From the NCBI GenBank assembly GCA_029959555.1, contig JASCPI010000044.1, positions 1 to 41,919 of the forward strand: 41,919 nucleotides of DNA, given 5' to 3'. Of this stretch, positions 28,843 through 39,823 are shown one piece after another. The DNA comes from Lysobacteraceae bacterium PS02065 (GTDB taxonomy: Bacteria; Pseudomonadota; Gammaproteobacteria; Xanthomonadales; Rhodanobacteraceae). The position numbers and the translations under genes were made by a program. The number at the start of each line of letters is the position of its first letter. Position 1 is the stretch's first letter. The notes under the pieces are model-generated. The model ran no database searches. It was not told the DNA's origin and saw only the letters and a program-made list of their open reading frames with translations.

Positions 28843-29205
28843 TCACGGACCTGCGGTCGGCGTACCCTGGTGATAGCGCATCTGCCAGCCGCGCGCCGTG
28901 CGGATCCAGACCGAGCTGCGCAACGAGCGCACGGTCTCGCCGCCGGATCTTCGCTCCGCGGCGTAGGTGACGAGTACCACGTCCTCGGCGAGGGCATGCG
29001 CCTGCATCGCCCCGGCCGTGAAGGCGACGTCCTGCTCGACCGGCAGGCGCGTCATCACCTCGGGCTTTCCGAACGAACGCCCCGAGGCTCCGACCTCGAG
29101 GAAATCGTCTGCGATCAGCGCATCGAGCCGTGCCGCATCGGCACGCACGGCGGGATCGAGGAGGTCGCGTTCGAGCCGGATCAGCGTATCGGTGTCTGCC
29201 GTCAT
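28843..29205 (-). CDS. SnoaL-like / DUF4440 (NTF2 fold) protein
   Basis: A 120-residue single-domain protein of the NTF2-like superfamily. Recognisable pieces are LERDLLDPAVRADAARLDALIADDFLEVGASGR, the typical helix-then-strand start of DUF4440/SnoaL proteins, and the C-terminal SVWIRTARGWQMRYHQGTP strand pair. No catalytic residue set can be assigned. Many family members are small enzymes or ligand-binding proteins. The start at 29205 gives a normal-length domain; translation could extend upstream only without a clear signal. It is convergent with the kinase gene and reads away from the surface-protein gene terminator. Confidence 0.8.
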   Translation of the reverse strand: MTADTDTLIRLERDLLDPAVRADAARLDALIADDFLEVGASGRSFGKPEVMTRLPVEQDVAFTAGAMQAHALAEDVVLVTYAAERRSGGETVRSLRSSVWIRTARGWQMRYHQGTPTAGP

Positions 29206-29310
29206 GCAGATTCGCTCCGTGTCGTTTCGCCGGCAGCGTAACGCGCTTCCGCGACGTCGACGCAGGGACATCGGCCTGCGGTGCGCATGCAGCGCGGTGC
29301 CACGGCGCGC

Positions 29311-29340
29311 AAAAAAACGCCGGACGTGGTACGCCCGGCG
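29311..29340 (-). terminator. Intrinsic terminator after the 1402-residue surface protein gene
   Basis: Read on the minus strand: CGCCGG pairs with CCGGCG across a ten-to-eleven-base loop, followed by TTTTTTT. It lies about 58 bases past the stop of the surface protein gene. A second perfect palindrome, CCCCCGGCCGT plus its complement at 29372-29393, lies just after the stop codon and may stabilise the message end. Confidence 0.85.
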
Positions 29341-29397
29341 CGGAAGGTCTTTCGACATGGACCCCCGGCCGTACGGCCGGGGGGTGTCACGCGTGGC

Positions 29398-32300
29398 TCA
29401 GGCCCTGCGGCGCAGCGCGAGTCCGGCGGCGAGCAGCAGCATGCCGAGCAACACGAGCATCGCGGGTCGCCCGCCGATCGGCAGGGCCACGGCCGGCGTG
29501 CCGGCCACCGCGTCGCCGCTCAAGGTCACGTCGACCGAACCGACGTCGGCGGTCACGGTGATCGTCGAGGTGTAGCTGCCGGGAGCGGTCGGGCTGAACG
29601 TGTAGGCGACCGTGCAGCTCTCACCCGCGGCGAGCGTGAACGGTACCGCGGTGCAGCTGCCACCGGCGACCTGTGCGAACGGAGCGGCCGGCGCGGTGAT
29701 CGAGGTCACCGTGAGTGGGCCGCCGCCCGTGTTGGTGATCGTCAACAGCAGCGTGCCGTCGTCGCCGACCGTGACCGTGCCGAACGCGAGCGACGGGTTC
29801 AACACGCCGACGACGCCGGTCACGCCGGTGCCGCCGAGCGTGGTCGTGCCGCTGCCCGCTGCGCCGGCGTCGGCCGTGATCGCCTGGCTGGCCGGTCCCG
29901 TCGTGGTCGGTGCGAACGTGTAATCGATCGTGCACGAGGCGCCTGCCGCGATCGTGATCGGCGTCGCGCCGCAGGAGCCGCCGGTCGAGGCGAACGGTGC
30001 CGCCGGAGCGGTCAGGGTCGCGACCACGAGGCTCGCGGCACCCGTGTTCGACAGCGTCACCGACTGCGCGGCGCTGGTCGTGCCGACCGCGACGTTGCCG
30101 AACGCGACGGCGGTCGGCGCGATCGCGAGCACGCCCTGCGTGCCGGTGCCCGACAGCGCGACGCTGCCGTTGCCCGCCGCGCCGGCACTGATCGTGATCG
30201 ACTGGCTGGCCGGCCCGGTCGCGGTCGGTGCGAACGCGTAGCCGATCGTGCAAGAGGCGCCTGCCGCGATCGTGATCGGCGTCGCGCCGCAGGTGCCGCC
30301 TGACGACGTGAACGGTGCCGCAGGAGCGGTCACCGACGTCACGGTCAGGTTGGCGCCGCCCGTGTTCGACAGCGTGGTGGTCTGCGCAGCGCTGGTCGTG
30401 CCGACCGCGACGTTGCCGAACGCGAGCGTGGCCGGTGCGACCGCGAGCACGCCCTGCGCGCCCGTGCCCGACAGCGTGACGCTGCCGCTGCCCGGGCTGC
30501 TCGACGTGATCGTGATCGACTGGCTGGACGGTCCGGTCGCGGTCGGTGCGAACGTGTAGGCGAGCGTGCACGAGGCACCCGCTGCGATCGTGATCGGCGT
30601 CGCACCGCAGGTGCCGCCGGCGGCTGCGAACGGCGCTGCGGCCGCGGTCACCGAAGTGACCTGCAGCGACACGCCACCACTGTTGCCGAGCGTCACCGAC
30701 TGCGCGGCGCTGGTCGTACCGACCGGCACGTTGCCGAATGCGAGCGTGGTCGGCGCGATCGTGAGCGCCGCAGGCGCGAGGATCGTCGTCGTGTCGGTCT
30801 GCGCGTTGTTGCCGTTGGCCGGATCGGTGACGCCGGCGGGTGCCGTGACGGTCGCCGTGTTGCTGAGCGTTCCGGTCGCGGACGGCGACACGTTGCAGGT
30901 GGCGGAGTACGTGACGCTGCCGCCCGCAGGCAGGTTCACGGTGTCGGCGATGTTGCCGCTGCCACTCGGGCTGCAGCTGCCGCCACCGGCGGCGCTGCAG
31001 GTCCACGCAACGCTCGTGCATGCGGCCGGGAACGTGTCGGCGACGGTCGCACCGGGGGCGTTGCTCGGCCCCGGGTTGCTCGCGGTGATCGTGTACGTCG
31101 TCGAGCCACCGGCCACCACCGACGTGAGGCCGTCGGTCTTGGTCAGCGCGAGGTCCGCCGTCGGCACCAGCGTGTCGGTGTCGGTCTGGCTGTCGTTGGA
31201 CGTGTCGGGATCGTCGGTGACCGCGATCGTGGCGGTGTTCGCGAGCGTGCCCGTCGCGGCCGGCGAGATCGGGCACGTGGCGAGGTAGGTGATCGTCGCG
31301 GTCGGTGGCATCGTCACGGTGTCGGCGATGTTGCCGCTGCCGCTCGCCGTGAAGCCGGTCGCGCCGCCGGTCGTCGTGGCCGTCCAGGTCGGGGCGTTGC
31401 AGGCCGCCGGGAACGTGTCCGCGATGGTTGCGCCGGTCGCCGTGCCGGGGCCGTTGTTGGTGGCCGTGATCGTGTAGGTCACGGAAGTGCCCGGGAGCGC
31501 CTGGGTGACGCCGTCCGTCTTGGTGATCGAGACGTCGGCGACCGGCTCGATGCCGAAGGTGTCGGTCGCCGAGACGTCGCCGAGGCCGGTGCCGGAGAGG
31601 CCTTCCGCGATGATCGTGATCTCGTAGGGCAGGCTGCCGGGCGTGTTGACGCCGAAGTTGAACTCGACCGTCTGGGAGCTGTTGTTCGCCCATGGCGCGG
31701 TCGTCGTGATGACGCCCATCGCCACGCTCGAGTTGACGCCACCTCCGAGGGCCTGCGCGGCGGGTGTCTGCAGCGTGAGGGCCTGCGCCGTCACCGTCGT
31801 GGTGTCGGTCAGCGTGATCGTCTGCGTCGGCGAGTTGAGCAGGCGAAGATCGAGCTGGCCGGCCGGCGCCGCGCCTCCGGACAACGTCGACAGCGCGACC
31901 ACGCGGAAGCGTGCGGCGACGAGGTGCACGCCGCTGTTGTTGGTGTAGGTGCGACGGATCTTGAGCGTGCCCTGCGTGCCGTTCGTGACCGGAGTGAGAT
32001 CACGGACGAGGTTCGGTGCCGCGTCGTCGGCCTGCAGGGGATCGATGATCGCGGAGGTCATCGTCGTACCGATGCCGTGCAGCGGTGCCGAGGTCGTCAT
32101 GAAGGCGGTCATCGTCGGACCACGCTGCGGACCCGGTGCGCCGAGGATCGCGGCGACGCCGTTCAACGTGGCCGCGGTGGTGTCGACGAGCACGAAGTCG
32201 GCCACGTTGTCGCCCGTGTCGACGGGTACGCCCGTGGCGGTATCGGCCTTGCGCGTCCAGCTGTGCTGGCCAGCCGTCGTGATGCCGGCAGCCGGGGCGA

Positions 32301-33606
32301 GGCCCGCGCCCTCCTTGTGATCGGCCGACGTGACCGAGCTGTAGCCGACCGAGTCGAGCCGGTTGGCCGTGAGCGCCGCCGCGGTCGAGAACACGGCGAT
32401 GCCGACATCGTCCGGCAGGAAGCCGACCGTCGTCGAGGCCGGATTCACCGACACGTTGGCCGAGCCGCTCGCGGTGATTCCGGTGCCGGTCGGGTAGGTC
32501 GAGAGGCTGTAGGTGTTGCCGGCCGGCGAAGGCGTGGTCGGCTGGGTCGACATGAGGAAGTAACCACGCGGCGGCAGCGCGATCGGACCTCCGGTGCTCA
32601 GGGTCTGCGGCAGGACGAGGAACGTCGTCTCCGTACCGGCCTGTGCGCCCGAGAAGCGCCAGCCGGCGCCCGCAACGCCGGTCGGATCCGCACCCGGGAT
32701 CGCGTCGATGATCGTGATCGAGTCGTCGGTGTTGTTGTAGATCTCGATGAACTCGTCGGACGAACCGTCCGAGCCCGGCGGCGTCGTGCCGGCGCCGCGC
32801 GTGCGGAATTCGGTGATGAGGATGTCACCGGGTGCGGGCGGCGCGGGACGCGCGTCGAACGTGAGCGTCCAGCCGCCGCTGATCGAGCCGCCGTCGAGGT
32901 TGGCGTCGTCGATGATGTAGAGGTTCCACGTACCGTTCGGGCTGTCACCGTTGAACGCCGACAGCGTGTACGTGTACGGCGCCGCCGGTGCCGGGGCCGG
33001 GAACAGATCGGTCGTACCGGAATTGGCCGGGCGGTAGGATCCGGTCACGAACGGCACGCCGGTGTTGCCGGAGGTGGTCGACGGAATCGGGCGATCGGCG
33101 TAGTCGTCGAGCGTGACGTTGATGTTCGAGACGCCGGGCGAACCCGCGCCGAAGTCGGACATGAGCACCGACTTGCGGCCGCTCGGCGACACGAGCAGGA
33201 AGTCGGTGTCGGCCGGGAACGCATGCGAGAGGCCATTGAGCGTGACCCGGACGTTCTGCACGACGCCGGTCTCGCCGGAGACCGTGATCGGCGACGGATA
33301 CAGCGACGCGGCCTGACCCGAGGCGGGACACGGATTCGGGCAGTCGGTGATCGTGATCGCGGTGCTGTTCGTGTAGGAGGTCGGTGCGCCACCTCGCGGT
33401 GCATGCGGCGTCGGCAGCGCCGTGGTCGCGGAGGTTCCGGCGACCGCATCGACGACGAGCCGCGCGGGCGGCTCCACCTCGAACGTCTTCGCGATGGCGC
33501 CGGTCGCGATGCCGGCGGCGGCGATGGTCGCCAGCCAGGCCGGGACGTTTCTCACGGACAGCACCGACCGCCTCGTACGCGATCGCGGTACCAGGTACGC
33601 ACTCAT
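29398..33606 (-). CDS. Large multidomain surface protein (P-domain-like, lamin-tail, DUF11 x2, choice-of-anchor D x4)
   Basis: A 1402-residue exported protein. The start at 33606 (MSAYLVP) was chosen because GGGGAG precedes it by six bases; an ATG 24 bases upstream is weaker. An N-terminal signal helix covers about 18-42. A proprotein-convertase P-domain-like beta region follows (about 85-245, with PADTDFLLVSPSG and GTWNLYIID). Next is a lamin-tail-like domain (ITEFRTRGAG, DEFIEIYN), then two DUF11 repeats (SITKTDG and LALTKTDG) and four choice-of-anchor D domains (three beginning LAFGN/VAFGN-V-x-VGTTS, the last LAFGTVTVG). It ends VALPIGG, a hydrophobic helix and RRRA. No protease active site was seen, so it is probably a structural or adhesive surface protein. 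Partner unknown; expressed alone. Confidence 0.85.
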   Translation of the reverse strand: MSAYLVPRSRTRRSVLSVRNVPAWLATIAAAGIATGAIAKTFEVEPPARLVVDAVAGTSATTALPTPHAPRGGAPTSYTNSTAITITDCPNPCPASGQAASLYPSPITVSGETGVVQNVRVTLNGLSHAFPADTDFLLVSPSGRKSVLMSDFGAGSPGVSNINVTLDDYADRPIPSTTSGNTGVPFVTGSYRPANSGTTDLFPAPAPAAPYTYTLSAFNGDSPNGTWNLYIIDDANLDGGSISGGWTLTFDARPAPPAPGDILITEFRTRGAGTTPPGSDGSSDEFIEIYNNTDDSITIIDAIPGADPTGVAGAGWRFSGAQAGTETTFLVLPQTLSTGGPIALPPRGYFLMSTQPTTPSPAGNTYSLSTYPTGTGITASGSANVSVNPASTTVGFLPDDVGIAVFSTAAALTANRLDSVGYSSVTSADHKEGAGLAPAAGITTAGQHSWTRKADTATGVPVDTGDNVADFVLVDTTAATLNGVAAILGAPGPQRGPTMTAFMTTSAPLHGIGTTMTSAIIDPLQADDAAPNLVRDLTPVTNGTQGTLKIRRTYTNNSGVHLVAARFRVVALSTLSGGAAPAGQLDLRLLNSPTQTITLTDTTTVTAQALTLQTPAAQALGGGVNSSVAMGVITTTAPWANNSSQTVEFNFGVNTPGSLPYEITIIAEGLSGTGLGDVSATDTFGIEPVADVSITKTDGVTQALPGTSVTYTITATNNGPGTATGATIADTFPAACNAPTWTATTTGGATGFTASGSGNIADTVTMPPTATITYLATCPISPAATGTLANTATIAVTDDPDTSNDSQTDTDTLVPTADLALTKTDGLTSVVAGGSTTYTITASNPGPSNAPGATVADTFPAACTSVAWTCSAAGGGSCSPSGSGNIADTVNLPAGGSVTYSATCNVSPSATGTLSNTATVTAPAGVTDPANGNNAQTDTTTILAPAALTIAPTTLAFGNVPVGTTSAAQSVTLGNSGGVSLQVTSVTAAAAPFAAAGGTCGATPITIAAGASCTLAYTFAPTATGPSSQSITITSSSPGSGSVTLSGTGAQGVLAVAPATLAFGNVAVGTTSAAQTTTLSNTGGANLTVTSVTAPAAPFTSSGGTCGATPITIAAGASCTIGYAFAPTATGPASQSITISAGAAGNGSVALSGTGTQGVLAIAPTAVAFGNVAVGTTSAAQSVTLSNTGAASLVVATLTAPAAPFASTGGSCGATPITIAAGASCTIDYTFAPTTTGPASQAITADAGAAGSGTTTLGGTGVTGVVGVLNPSLAFGTVTVGDDGTLLLTITNTGGGPLTVTSITAPAAPFAQVAGGSCTAVPFTLAAGESCTVAYTFSPTAPGSYTSTITVTADVGSVDVTLSGDAVAGTPAVALPIGGRPAMLVLLGMLLLAAGLALRRRA
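29814..30767 (-). repeat. Three near-identical 318-bp tandem repeats within the surface protein gene
   Basis: The segment GCGCTGGTCG starts at 30071, 30389 and 30707, exactly 318 bases apart each time, equal to 106 codons, and long flanking stretches are nearly the same. A fourth, diverged unit follows at about 29496-29813. Each unit encodes one choice-of-anchor D domain. Repeats this similar are prone to copy-number change. Confidence 0.9.
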
Positions 33607-33970
33607 GATGTCTCCCCTCGAGTGATGTAGCACGTTGGAAAGCCAAGCTTAGCGCTGCCGCAGGCAGCGATCCTGAACGCGCATGGTCAAAAATATAAAA
33701 GTCCACATGCATGCGTTTCCATGTCCCCAACGCATTTTGGCGTGATCGTGGGACACGGCGGTGACGGCGGCGGCCTTTGCGGCGTCGCAGCACGATCCGG
33801 GGCGGGCTTGCCGCGGGGAGCGGGCAGGGTGCGGGTGAGTGACGCCGCACCCTGGACCGACGGCGGACGGACGCGGATACCGGCATCGCCCGCTACGGAT
33901 CCCCAGGCTGCCAGGAAAAAGCCCCGCCGAAGCGGGGCTCTCTCCAACGCCTTGTCGATGACTCGCCGCC
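33607..33970. other. Intergenic region between surface protein gene and hppA
   Basis: About 360 bases without a supported gene. An AT-rich patch at about 33685-33706 (AAAAATATAAAAG) stands out against the GC-rich background and probably belongs to the promoter of the surface protein gene, but no clear -35/-10 pair could be assigned. An imperfect hairpin CTGCCGCAGGCAG lies at about 33655-33668. The hppA terminator occupies 33914-33939. The rest is GC-rich with nothing recognised. Confidence 0.5.
33914..33939 (-). terminator. Intrinsic terminator after hppA
   Basis: On the minus strand AGCCCCGC pairs with GCGGGGCT around the tetraloop TTCG and runs into TTTTT. A strong rho-independent terminator 31 bases past the hppA stop. 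Confidence 0.93.
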
Positions 33971-36067
<2,097 letters not shown>

Positions 36068-36130
36068 CTATCCCTCCCGTTAGACAGGCAGTCGAAGGCG
36101 AAAAGGCTGGCCCCTAGCGTAGCGTCGTCG

Positions 36131-36136
36131 AGTATA
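36131..36136 (-). promoter_or_regulatory. Possible -10 box of the hppA promoter
   Basis: TATACT on the minus strand, about 64 bases before the hppA start. It is the best -10 match in the gap; the -35 region is poor. Pattern only. Confidence 0.4.
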
Positions 36137-36174
36137 GCCATGCGACGCCTTGCCACACGCGTGCAGTGCAGCAA

Positions 36175-37566
36175 TCACGCGGCCGCTGGCCGTTGGGGGC
36201 GAGGTCGAGCGAGGATCACGAGCGCGAGCGCGACGAGTCCGATCACGATCGGCCAGGTCAGGTAGCGCATCTCGGCACCGGGTGCCAGCACGAAGAAGCT
36301 CGCCGTGTAGAGCATCGAACTCGCCGCTGCCGCGATGCCGACGTGTGCGACGGGCGAGAACAACCGCTGCATCATCGCGACGCCGACGGCCGCGAGGGCG
36401 AGCAACGGGGCGAGTCGCGCATCGAGCAGGCGATGCGCGCGCAAGGCCTCGGCGAACGCGTAGAGCTTCGCCTGTGCCGTCGGCGCGATCGCGTCGGGCC
36501 ACGCTGGATTGTCGCGGTACGCCGCACGTTCCTCGAACCACGCGATGCCCGCATACCCGTGGATCCGGTAGCCGAGCATCAGCAGCATCGTGCGCTGCCG
36601 GTGCATGAACCAGTCACCGGTGTGGTCGAGCACGACGCCACGCCATGCCGCCGCGAGTTCCGCGTACTGGTCGTCGTGGAATGGCGTCGACAGTCCTGCA
36701 CCGACGCCCGAGCGCGAGCGCATGAACAGGTGCGTGTTCGAGGCGGGGTCGAACGCGCGCGTCTCGCGCAGCTCTTCGGTGGTCAGGCCGGGGCCGTGCG
36801 TGAACGACGGAAGCTTGAGGTCGTTCGTGGCGACCGAGACGGCGGCGAGATCCCACAAGGCCACCGTGGGCCATGTCGTCACGCGTTCCTCGACCACGAA
36901 CCGGTCGACGGTGGCCGAGAACGCGAATCCCGCGCCGACCAGCGCCGCGAAGGCCGGTCCGCGCGTGCGCCATGACACGCCCGCGTGCGAGGCCGCGAGC
37001 ATGGCGAGCGGCACGACCGCGAGGAACGCGTTGTGCCGGATCGCGGCAGCGTAGACGAGCAGGCCCATCGCGAGCCACGGCACCCCGGTGTCGCGACGCG
37101 CGGTACGCGCGAGCAGGCCGGTGGCGAGCACGAGCACCGCGGCGAGATGCGCGTCGGTGAGCACGTGCGCCATCTGCACGAGCACGAGCGGCGCCGCTCC
37201 GCACACGACGAGGAATGCCGCGCGCGCCCAGGCCGGACCGCGCAGCGCGTCGGCGCACAGCGCCAAGCCGCTCCACATCATCGCGAGGTTCAGGACCAGC
37301 AACGCGGCGGGACCGGCGCCGAGTCCGAGCAGCAGCGACCACAGCAGCGGCATCGTGACGGGCGACAGGTTCGAGTACGCGCCAGTGCGCGCCTGCCAGA
37401 ACTGGTAGGCGGAGTCGAACGGGTACTGGCCCGGATACAGCACGATCAGTGACGCGACGAAGCCGGCCAGCGCGGTGGCGGCGATCCACGCGGCATTGCC
37501 CCGCGAGGGCGTGCGATCGGCGCGGGATGTCGACGTTGTCGAGACGTCGTGGGGAGTCACGTGCAT
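36175..37566 (-). CDS. Polytopic GT-C-like membrane protein
   Basis: A 463-residue protein with about ten membrane helices. The first extracytoplasmic loop is acidic and aromatic (YPGQYPFDSAYQFWQARTG), and the loop SNLSPVTMPLLW follows; both resemble GT-C-type glycosyltransferases (ArnT/PMT-like), which transfer sugars from lipid carriers. A large loop at about 225-330 contains no motif I can name. The catalytic acid would be Asp55 or nearby, which is inference. It is the last gene of the minus-strand envelope unit, 60 bases after the TMTC-like gene. It could instead be an O-antigen ligase-like or other polytopic protein. Confidence 0.6.
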   Translation of the reverse strand: MHVTPHDVSTTSTSRADRTPSRGNAAWIAATALAGFVASLIVLYPGQYPFDSAYQFWQARTGAYSNLSPVTMPLLWSLLLGLGAGPAALLVLNLAMMWSGLALCADALRGPAWARAAFLVVCGAAPLVLVQMAHVLTDAHLAAVLVLATGLLARTARRDTGVPWLAMGLLVYAAAIRHNAFLAVVPLAMLAASHAGVSWRTRGPAFAALVGAGFAFSATVDRFVVEERVTTWPTVALWDLAAVSVATNDLKLPSFTHGPGLTTEELRETRAFDPASNTHLFMRSRSGVGAGLSTPFHDDQYAELAAAWRGVVLDHTGDWFMHRQRTMLLMLGYRIHGYAGIAWFEERAAYRDNPAWPDAIAPTAQAKLYAFAEALRAHRLLDARLAPLLALAAVGVAMMQRLFSPVAHVGIAAAASSMLYTASFFVLAPGAEMRYLTWPIVIGLVALALVILARPRPQRPAAA

Positions 37567-37626
37567 GCGTCGCGCATGGTAAACGTTCGCGACGTCGCGC
37601 AGGCGCGGCGGCGTGACGCGTCGGAG

Positions 37627-39030
37627 TCAGCGCCCGCCGCGCACCGCGATGACGAGGCATTCGTCGCGCGAGCGTCGCTCGCGGATGTCGGTGCCGGGGA
37701 GCGCATCGAGATTGAGTACCGCCTGCACGTACTGCGCATCGAACGCGAGCGCGCACAGCGCCGCGTCGCGTGCACGGGCCACGTCACCTTCGCGGCGCCA
37801 CGCATCGCCGAGGTTCGTCCATGCGCGTGCATTGCGTGGCGCATCGGCGAGGCTCGCCTGCCACAGCGCGACTTCGCTCGCATAATCGGCATTGCGCTGG
37901 TGCGTGGCGAACGCGAATGTCGTGGCGAGCACGATCGCAGCGAACGTCGCGAAACGGCGCGGCAGGCGCGAGAGGCCGAGCGCGAGCAGCCACGCCGGTC
38001 CGAGCATGGCGAGGTAGAGGTGGCGGTCGTTGACCCAGTCCAGGCGCGGCAGCAGCGAGTTGGAGGGCACGAGCATGATCGCGTACCACGCGAGCGCGAA
38101 CGTGAGCCACGGCGCGCGTCGACGCATCGCGATCGCGAGCGCGGCGAGGGCGATCATGGCCACGGCGGTGACGAGGCTCGCCGCGTCGAACGATGCCGGT
38201 ACCTCGAGGGGTGGATCGATGTTCGTGCGCAGCGTGACCAGCGGGCCGGTCACGAGGTAGGCGTGTGCGTGCAGCTGGCCCAGCAGTTGGTCGGCGAGGC
38301 TGCGCGTGGACAGGCTCACGCCGAAGAAGCGCTGGTAGCCGGCCATCGCGGCGGCCGCGCCTGCTGCGATCAGCAGCACGATCGCGTGCGCGCACATGCG
38401 TTGCAGCGTCTCGCGCCAGCGCGTCGCCGGATCGCATGCCGCGAGCGCGAGCACCGTGAACGGCACGACGATGCTCGTCTCGCGCACGCCGAGCGCGAGC
38501 GCGAACCATAGCGCCGCGATCCAGGCGACGCGGTCGCCGCGTGCGTCGGCACGTGCGTGCGCGATCAGCGCCGCGAGCACAAACGTCGACGACAGCGCGA
38601 TCGAGCGGCCGCTCACGTAGGTGACGGCTTCGGTCGCCGCGGGGTGCAGCGCAAACAGGAAGGCCGCCATCAGCGCGCAGAAGGCGGGTGCCGCGGGTGC
38701 GAGCCGCGACTGCCAGTGCAGCACGAGCCGCCATGCGAGCACGGCGTTGAGCGTGTGCAGCGCGATGTTGGTCGCGTGGAACCGCCACGCCGGCATGCCG
38801 GCACCGGCATCGAGCGCGTACGAGAGTTTCAGCAGCGGGCGGATGCCCGGCATGCTCGCCCACCATGCGGCGAGGTCGTGCACGGCAGGGTTGTCGACGA
38901 CGACGGCGAAGTCGTCGAACTGGAACGCCGCGCCGAACGCGTTGGCATAGGCGATGAGGACCACGCCTGCGAGTGCGGTGGCGCTGCCGACCGTGGCGGC
39001 GGCCGCGCGTCGCGGGTCAGCGGGGTGCAC
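37627..39030 (-). CDS. TMTC-like GT-C membrane protein with C-terminal TPR
   Basis: A 467-residue protein with about nine to eleven membrane helices, then a ~65-residue soluble tail with a TPR (NARAWTNLGDAWRREGDVARARDAAL). The first loop shows FQFDDFAVVVDNPAVHD; the DD pair there is the usual GT-C acidic signature, and the overall layout (membrane part, then TPR) matches bacterial relatives of TMTC O-mannosyltransferases. FHATNIALHTLNAVLAWRL and LHPAATEAVTYVSGRSIALSS are the other family-like stretches. The GTG start at 39030 overlaps the carboxypeptidase gene by 14 bases. It probably decorates envelope glycans or proteins; the substrate is unknown. Confidence 0.75.
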   Translation of the reverse strand: MHPADPRRAAAATVGSATALAGVVLIAYANAFGAAFQFDDFAVVVDNPAVHDLAAWWASMPGIRPLLKLSYALDAGAGMPAWRFHATNIALHTLNAVLAWRLVLHWQSRLAPAAPAFCALMAAFLFALHPAATEAVTYVSGRSIALSSTFVLAALIAHARADARGDRVAWIAALWFALALGVRETSIVVPFTVLALAACDPATRWRETLQRMCAHAIVLLIAAGAAAAMAGYQRFFGVSLSTRSLADQLLGQLHAHAYLVTGPLVTLRTNIDPPLEVPASFDAASLVTAVAMIALAALAIAMRRRAPWLTFALAWYAIMLVPSNSLLPRLDWVNDRHLYLAMLGPAWLLALGLSRLPRRFATFAAIVLATTFAFATHQRNADYASEVALWQASLADAPRNARAWTNLGDAWRREGDVARARDAALCALAFDAQYVQAVLNLDALPGTDIRERRSRDECLVIAVRGGR

Positions 39031-39823
39031 GCGGTTGCGCGAACGCGAGTTCGATGACGCCGACACTGTCCCACCAGCGGTCCGGCGCATGCAGCAGGAT
39101 CGCGAGCACGCGGCGGCCGTCGCGTTCGACGAACGCGACGAGGCAGCGTCCCGCACGGGGTGTCCAGCCCGTCTTGAGGCCGCGCGCGCCGTCGAGGCTG
39201 CCGAGCAGCGCGTTGGTGGAACGCATCGTGTAGCGGCGACCATCGAGCGTCGCGAACGCGAACGTGGTGCGCGCGGCATCGGCCGCGAGCACCGGCTGGG
39301 CGAGTACCGCGCGCGCGAGCACGGCGAGGTCGCGCACGGTCGAGCGGTTGTCGTCGTCGTCGTGCCCGCAGGCATTGGCGAAGCGCGTGCGCGCCATGCC
39401 GAGTTCGGCTGCGCGTGCGTTCATGCGCGCGACGAAGCGCGGTTCGTCGCCGCCGATGTCGTCGGCGAGGGCGCGGCAGGCGTCGTTGGCCGAGCGCACG
39501 AGCAGCGCGGCGAGCAGGTCGGAGCGGCGGATGCGCTCGCCCGCGCGCAGGCCGAGCCGCGAACCTGTCTCGGCAGCCGCCGTGCGCGACACCGTGGCGA
39601 CGGCGTCGAGGTCGCCGTGCTCGACCGCGACGAGCGCGGTCATGAGCTTGGTCAGGCTCGCGATCGGCAAGGCCTGGTCGGCCTTGCCGGCCCACAGCGG
39701 GGCGTCGTCGATCTCGACCCAGTAGGCCACAGCGATGTCGGGGTAGGCGTCGACCGGCTCGCGCGCCGCCGCGGAGGCGACGCCGAGCCAGCACGCGAGC
39801 GCGAGGATCGCCGCGTGGCGCAT
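39017..39823 (-). CDS. D-alanyl-D-alanine carboxypeptidase-like (PBP5/PBP7-type) enzyme
   Basis: A 268-residue periplasmic penicillin-binding-like protein. A signal peptide covers about 1-20 (ILALACWLGVASAAA). All three active-site motifs are visible: SxxK as Ser56-Leu-Thr-Lys59, SxN as Ser111-Ala-Asn113, and KTG at 217-219. It would trim peptidoglycan pentapeptides or cut crosslinks. At 268 residues it is shorter than DacA/DacC (about 400), lacks their C-terminal anchor domain and is closer to PBP7 (PbpG)-type endopeptidases. The ATG at 39823 overlaps the stop of the DUF3617 gene by one base (TGATG on the coding strand). Confidence 0.9.
   Translation of the reverse strand: MRHAAILALACWLGVASAAAREPVDAYPDIAVAYWVEIDDAPLWAGKADQALPIASLTKLMTALVAVEHGDLDAVATVSRTAAAETGSRLGLRAGERIRRSDLLAALLVRSANDACRALADDIGGDEPRFVARMNARAAELGMARTRFANACGHDDDDNRSTVRDLAVLARAVLAQPVLAADAARTTFAFATLDGRRYTMRSTNALLGSLDGARGLKTGWTPRAGRCLVAFVERDGRRVLAILLHAPDRWWDSVGVIELAFAQPRAPR

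Noticed and set aside
29496..30767. Regular repeats considered as a CRISPR array
   Set aside because: Period is 318 bases, in frame inside a coding region, and the units are protein domains. No short repeat/spacer structure.
37627..39375. Longer version of the TMTC-like protein starting at 39375
   Set aside because: The extra N-terminus lies inside the carboxypeptidase gene and is Arg/Ser-rich shadow sequence. GTG at 39030 just before the first membrane helix is better.
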